Shown one piece after another: positions 5,941 through 7,391 of a DNA stretch of 7,391 nucleotides (its first letter is position 1; each line of letters opens with the position of its first letter). Under the pieces are notes generated by a model. That model saw only the letters and a list, made by a program, of their open reading frames with translations, made no database searches and was not told the DNA's origin. Both the position numbers and the translations under genes were made by a program. This DNA comes from Clostridia bacterium (GTDB taxonomy: Bacteria > Bacillota > Clostridia > Christensenellales > UBA1242): the NCBI GenBank assembly GCA_017650795.1, contig JAGCEE010000204.1, positions 1 through 7,391 on the forward strand, written 5' to 3'.

Positions 5941-6174
5941 TTAGAAAATACAAACAATCATGCCGACCAAAATTACAATAAGTGCAACTGTTAAAATAGT
6001 CACATATGTTTTATCCGAACTGTCAATAGTGTCGGTTTTTTTAATAACTCTAGTAAGCCTTTTTGAAACAAATGCTATTGCAATACCAATAGCGATTAAG
6101 CTCATGCCAAGAATTCTTGGTACAGTGAGCAAATAATCATTTATAAAATCGTTAACCAACATTAAACCAAACAT
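5941..6174 (-). CDS. Small two-helix membrane protein of unknown function
   Basis: This 77-residue protein is not one I recognise. It has two probable transmembrane helices, about residues 20-37 and 56-77. They are joined by a basic-rich loop (KRLTRVIKK at 38-46, then a polar DTIDSSDK stretch). By the positive-inside rule the loop would be cytoplasmic and both ends outside. The N-terminal 19 residues are also fairly hydrophobic, with Asp/Asn interruptions. No catalytic motif is seen. The support for a real gene is good: AGGAG (complement of 6181-6185) lies six bases before the ATG, a near-consensus promoter precedes it, and a strong terminator follows. It could be a structural or accessory membrane peptide; nothing ties it to a neighbour. 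Confidence 0.75.
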   Translation of the reverse strand: MFGLMLVNDFINDYLLTVPRILGMSLIAIGIAIAFVSKRLTRVIKKTDTIDSSDKTYVTILTVALIVILVGMIVCIF

Positions 6175-6197
6175 AAATATCTCCTATAACTATTTTT

Positions 6198-6226
6198 ATT
6201 ATATCACATGGCTTTTATTTTTTCAA
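6198..6226 (-). promoter_or_regulatory. Strong SigA-type promoter of the small membrane protein gene
   Basis: On the minus strand TTGAAA (6226-6221) is followed by exactly 17 bases and TATAAT (6203-6198), with TG one base ahead of the -10 (extended -10, TGATATAAT). Transcription would start near 6191, giving a leader of roughly 17 bases carrying AGGAG. This is the best promoter match in the window and implies vegetative expression. Confidence 0.8.
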
Positions 6227-6349
6227 TACTTATTTTAAAAAATTTCGTTTGGGTTGTTTTTTGGTGGCAAAAATTATTCTTTTTACTTATTATTGTGCTT
6301 TAAAACAAAATCTTTAACACAAATTTGGTAATGTGAATAATATAACAAA

Positions 6350-6356
6350 GAGGAGG
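6350..6356 (+). promoter_or_regulatory. Ribosome binding site fixing the substrate-binding protein start
   Basis: GAGGAGG ends six bases before the ATG at 6363. The frame is open upstream to a GTG at 6333, but starting there would place this site inside the coding sequence and add ten polar residues ahead of the signal peptide. Confidence 0.85.
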
Positions 6357-6362
6357 AAAACA

Positions 6363-7373
6363 ATGAAAAAAATCAGTTTACTTGTTGCTTTGCTTTTATG
6401 CTTTGTGTCGGTGCTTGTTGTTGGTTGTGGGGAAACAACCACATTAGATACAATTAAAGTAAACGAAGTGACTCATAGCATTTTTTATGCACCATTTTAT
6501 GTTGCAATAAACAATGGCTATTTTGCAGATGAAAACATACAAATAGAACTTACCAATGGTGGTGGGGCAGATGCTTCTATGAGTGCCATATTAAGTGGTG
6601 ATGCAGATATAGGGCTTATGGGTCCAGAAGCATCTATTTATGTAATACAAGGAAATTCAAATGACAAACCGGTTGTTTTTGGACAACTAACCAAAAGAGA
6701 TGGCTCGTTTATTGTTGCTAAACATGAATATGCCAACTTTACGCTTGCCGATATGGTCGGAAAGGAAATCATTGGTGGTCGTCAGGGTGGTGTTCCGGCA
6801 ATGACACTTGAATACTGCATAAAAGAGGCTGGACTACAAATTGGAACAGATGCAGGCAAGGTTAATCTAAACACGTCTGTTGCATTTGCAAATACGGCAA
6901 GCGTATTTGAATCAACTGATGCAGAGTTTTGTACATTATTTGAACCAACTGCAAGTGAACTTTGTAAAACAAAAGGTTATCATATAGTTGCTAGTGTTGG
7001 AGAAATAAGTGGAGAAGTTCCATATACTTGTTTTCAAACTAAACAAAGCTACTATCAAAACAATCCATATCTTTGTGAAAAATTTTTAAGGGCAGTGTAC
7101 AGGGGATATAGATTTTTAAAGAATGCCACGGTAGATGAAATGTATACCGCATTATCTCCATCATTTAGTGGCGTGAGCAAAGACTCTATTGTCACCAGCA
7201 TCAATAGTTATGTGGCATCAGATGCTTGGGTAAATAATCCGGCAATGACAACTTCTGCATTTGATAGGCTGCAATCAATAATTCAGTCGGCAGGTTATTT
7301 GGATAGTAAAGCAGATTTTGGTATGGTAGTAGATAATACAATAGCAAACAAAGTTTACAAATATTTTGCTTAA
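6363..7373 (+). CDS. ABC transporter substrate-binding lipoprotein, NMT1/THI5-like
   Basis: The 336-residue product is a type-2 periplasmic-binding-fold protein tethered outside the membrane to deliver a small solute to an ABC importer. Residues 1-22 form a lipoprotein signal peptide: Lys2-Lys3, a hydrophobic core, and lipobox VVGC with Cys22 lipidated. The mature part has the hallmarks of the NMT1/THI5, SsuA and TauA class: HSIFYAPFYVAINNGYFADENI (38-59), GGGADASMSAILSGDADIGLMGPEA (66-90), the GKEIIGGRQGGVPAM hinge region (133-147), and LFEPTAS (192-198). Members carry thiamine pyrimidine precursors, riboflavin, sulfonates, nitrate and others; the sequence does not let me choose. No TPP, FMN or other riboswitch is apparent upstream, and no clear promoter. 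The gene ends 18 bases before the window edge, so permease and ATPase genes could follow directly. Confidence 0.9.
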   Translation: MKKISLLVALLLCFVSVLVVGCGETTTLDTIKVNEVTHSIFYAPFYVAINNGYFADENIQIELTNGGGADASMSAILSGDADIGLMGPEASIYVIQGNSNDKPVVFGQLTKRDGSFIVAKHEYANFTLADMVGKEIIGGRQGGVPAMTLEYCIKEAGLQIGTDAGKVNLNTSVAFANTASVFESTDAEFCTLFEPTASELCKTKGYHIVASVGEISGEVPYTCFQTKQSYYQNNPYLCEKFLRAVYRGYRFLKNATVDEMYTALSPSFSGVSKDSIVTSINSYVASDAWVNNPAMTTSAFDRLQSIIQSAGYLDSKADFGMVVDNTIANKVYKYFA

Positions 7374-7391
7374 AACAAAAAAATAAAAAAA

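Noticed and set aside
6227..6349. TPP, FMN or other riboswitch before the substrate-binding protein gene
   Set aside because: No conserved riboswitch core and no stable G/C-containing stems are visible in this AT-rich leader.
6333..6362. GTG start extending the substrate-binding protein by ten residues
   Set aside because: It would bury GAGGAGG in the coding sequence and put a polar stretch ahead of a normal lipoprotein signal peptide.

Overview
The window looks like a piece of chromosome from an AT-rich, endospore-forming member of the Clostridia (Firmicutes). The reasons are a full-length spoIVA, a MinD/MinE pair, strong purine-rich ribosome binding sites in front of nearly every gene, many A/T-flanked intrinsic terminators, and an overall low-GC composition. 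All genes use ordinary start and stop codons. I see no phage, insertion sequence, CRISPR array, tRNA or rRNA.

Layout from left to right: the first 33 bases are the tail of an upstream unit, an intrinsic terminator. Next, a possible SigE-type promoter leads into spoIVA (spore coat base-layer ATPase, 99-1574). A strong terminator follows at 1659-1690. Then come three genes on the same strand: minD (1717-2505), minE (2646-2858) and a small cupin (2920-3339). Two back-to-back bidirectional terminators (3379-3444) separate them from the convergent cysS (cysteinyl-tRNA synthetase, 4916-3504 on the minus strand). cysS is divergent from a gene for an unrecognised predicted lipoprotein (5061-5831). 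A bidirectional terminator (5896-5923) lies between that gene and a convergent 77-residue two-helix membrane protein (6174-5941, minus strand) with a near-consensus SigA promoter. The last gene (6363-7373) encodes a lipoprotein substrate-binding protein of the NMT1/THI5-like ABC-transporter class. Its permease and ATPase partners, if they exist next to it, are beyond the right edge.

The genes do not form one pathway. SpoIVA acts at the surface of the developing forespore. MinD and MinE together place the division septum, and MinC is not encoded here. CysRS is housekeeping. The two lipoproteins and the small membrane protein belong to the cell envelope. No gene-free stretch reaches 300 bases; the longest (6175-6362) holds the promoter of the small membrane gene and the leader of the substrate-binding protein gene.

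I do not see an obvious new multi-gene system. The observations most worth following are: a perfect 12-bp inverted repeat flanking the cysS/lipoprotein divergent region, with a third near-copy before minD; the lack of any Shine-Dalgarno sequence before the lipoprotein gene; a MinE with a shortened N-terminus; and a terminator sitting in what should be the minD leader.
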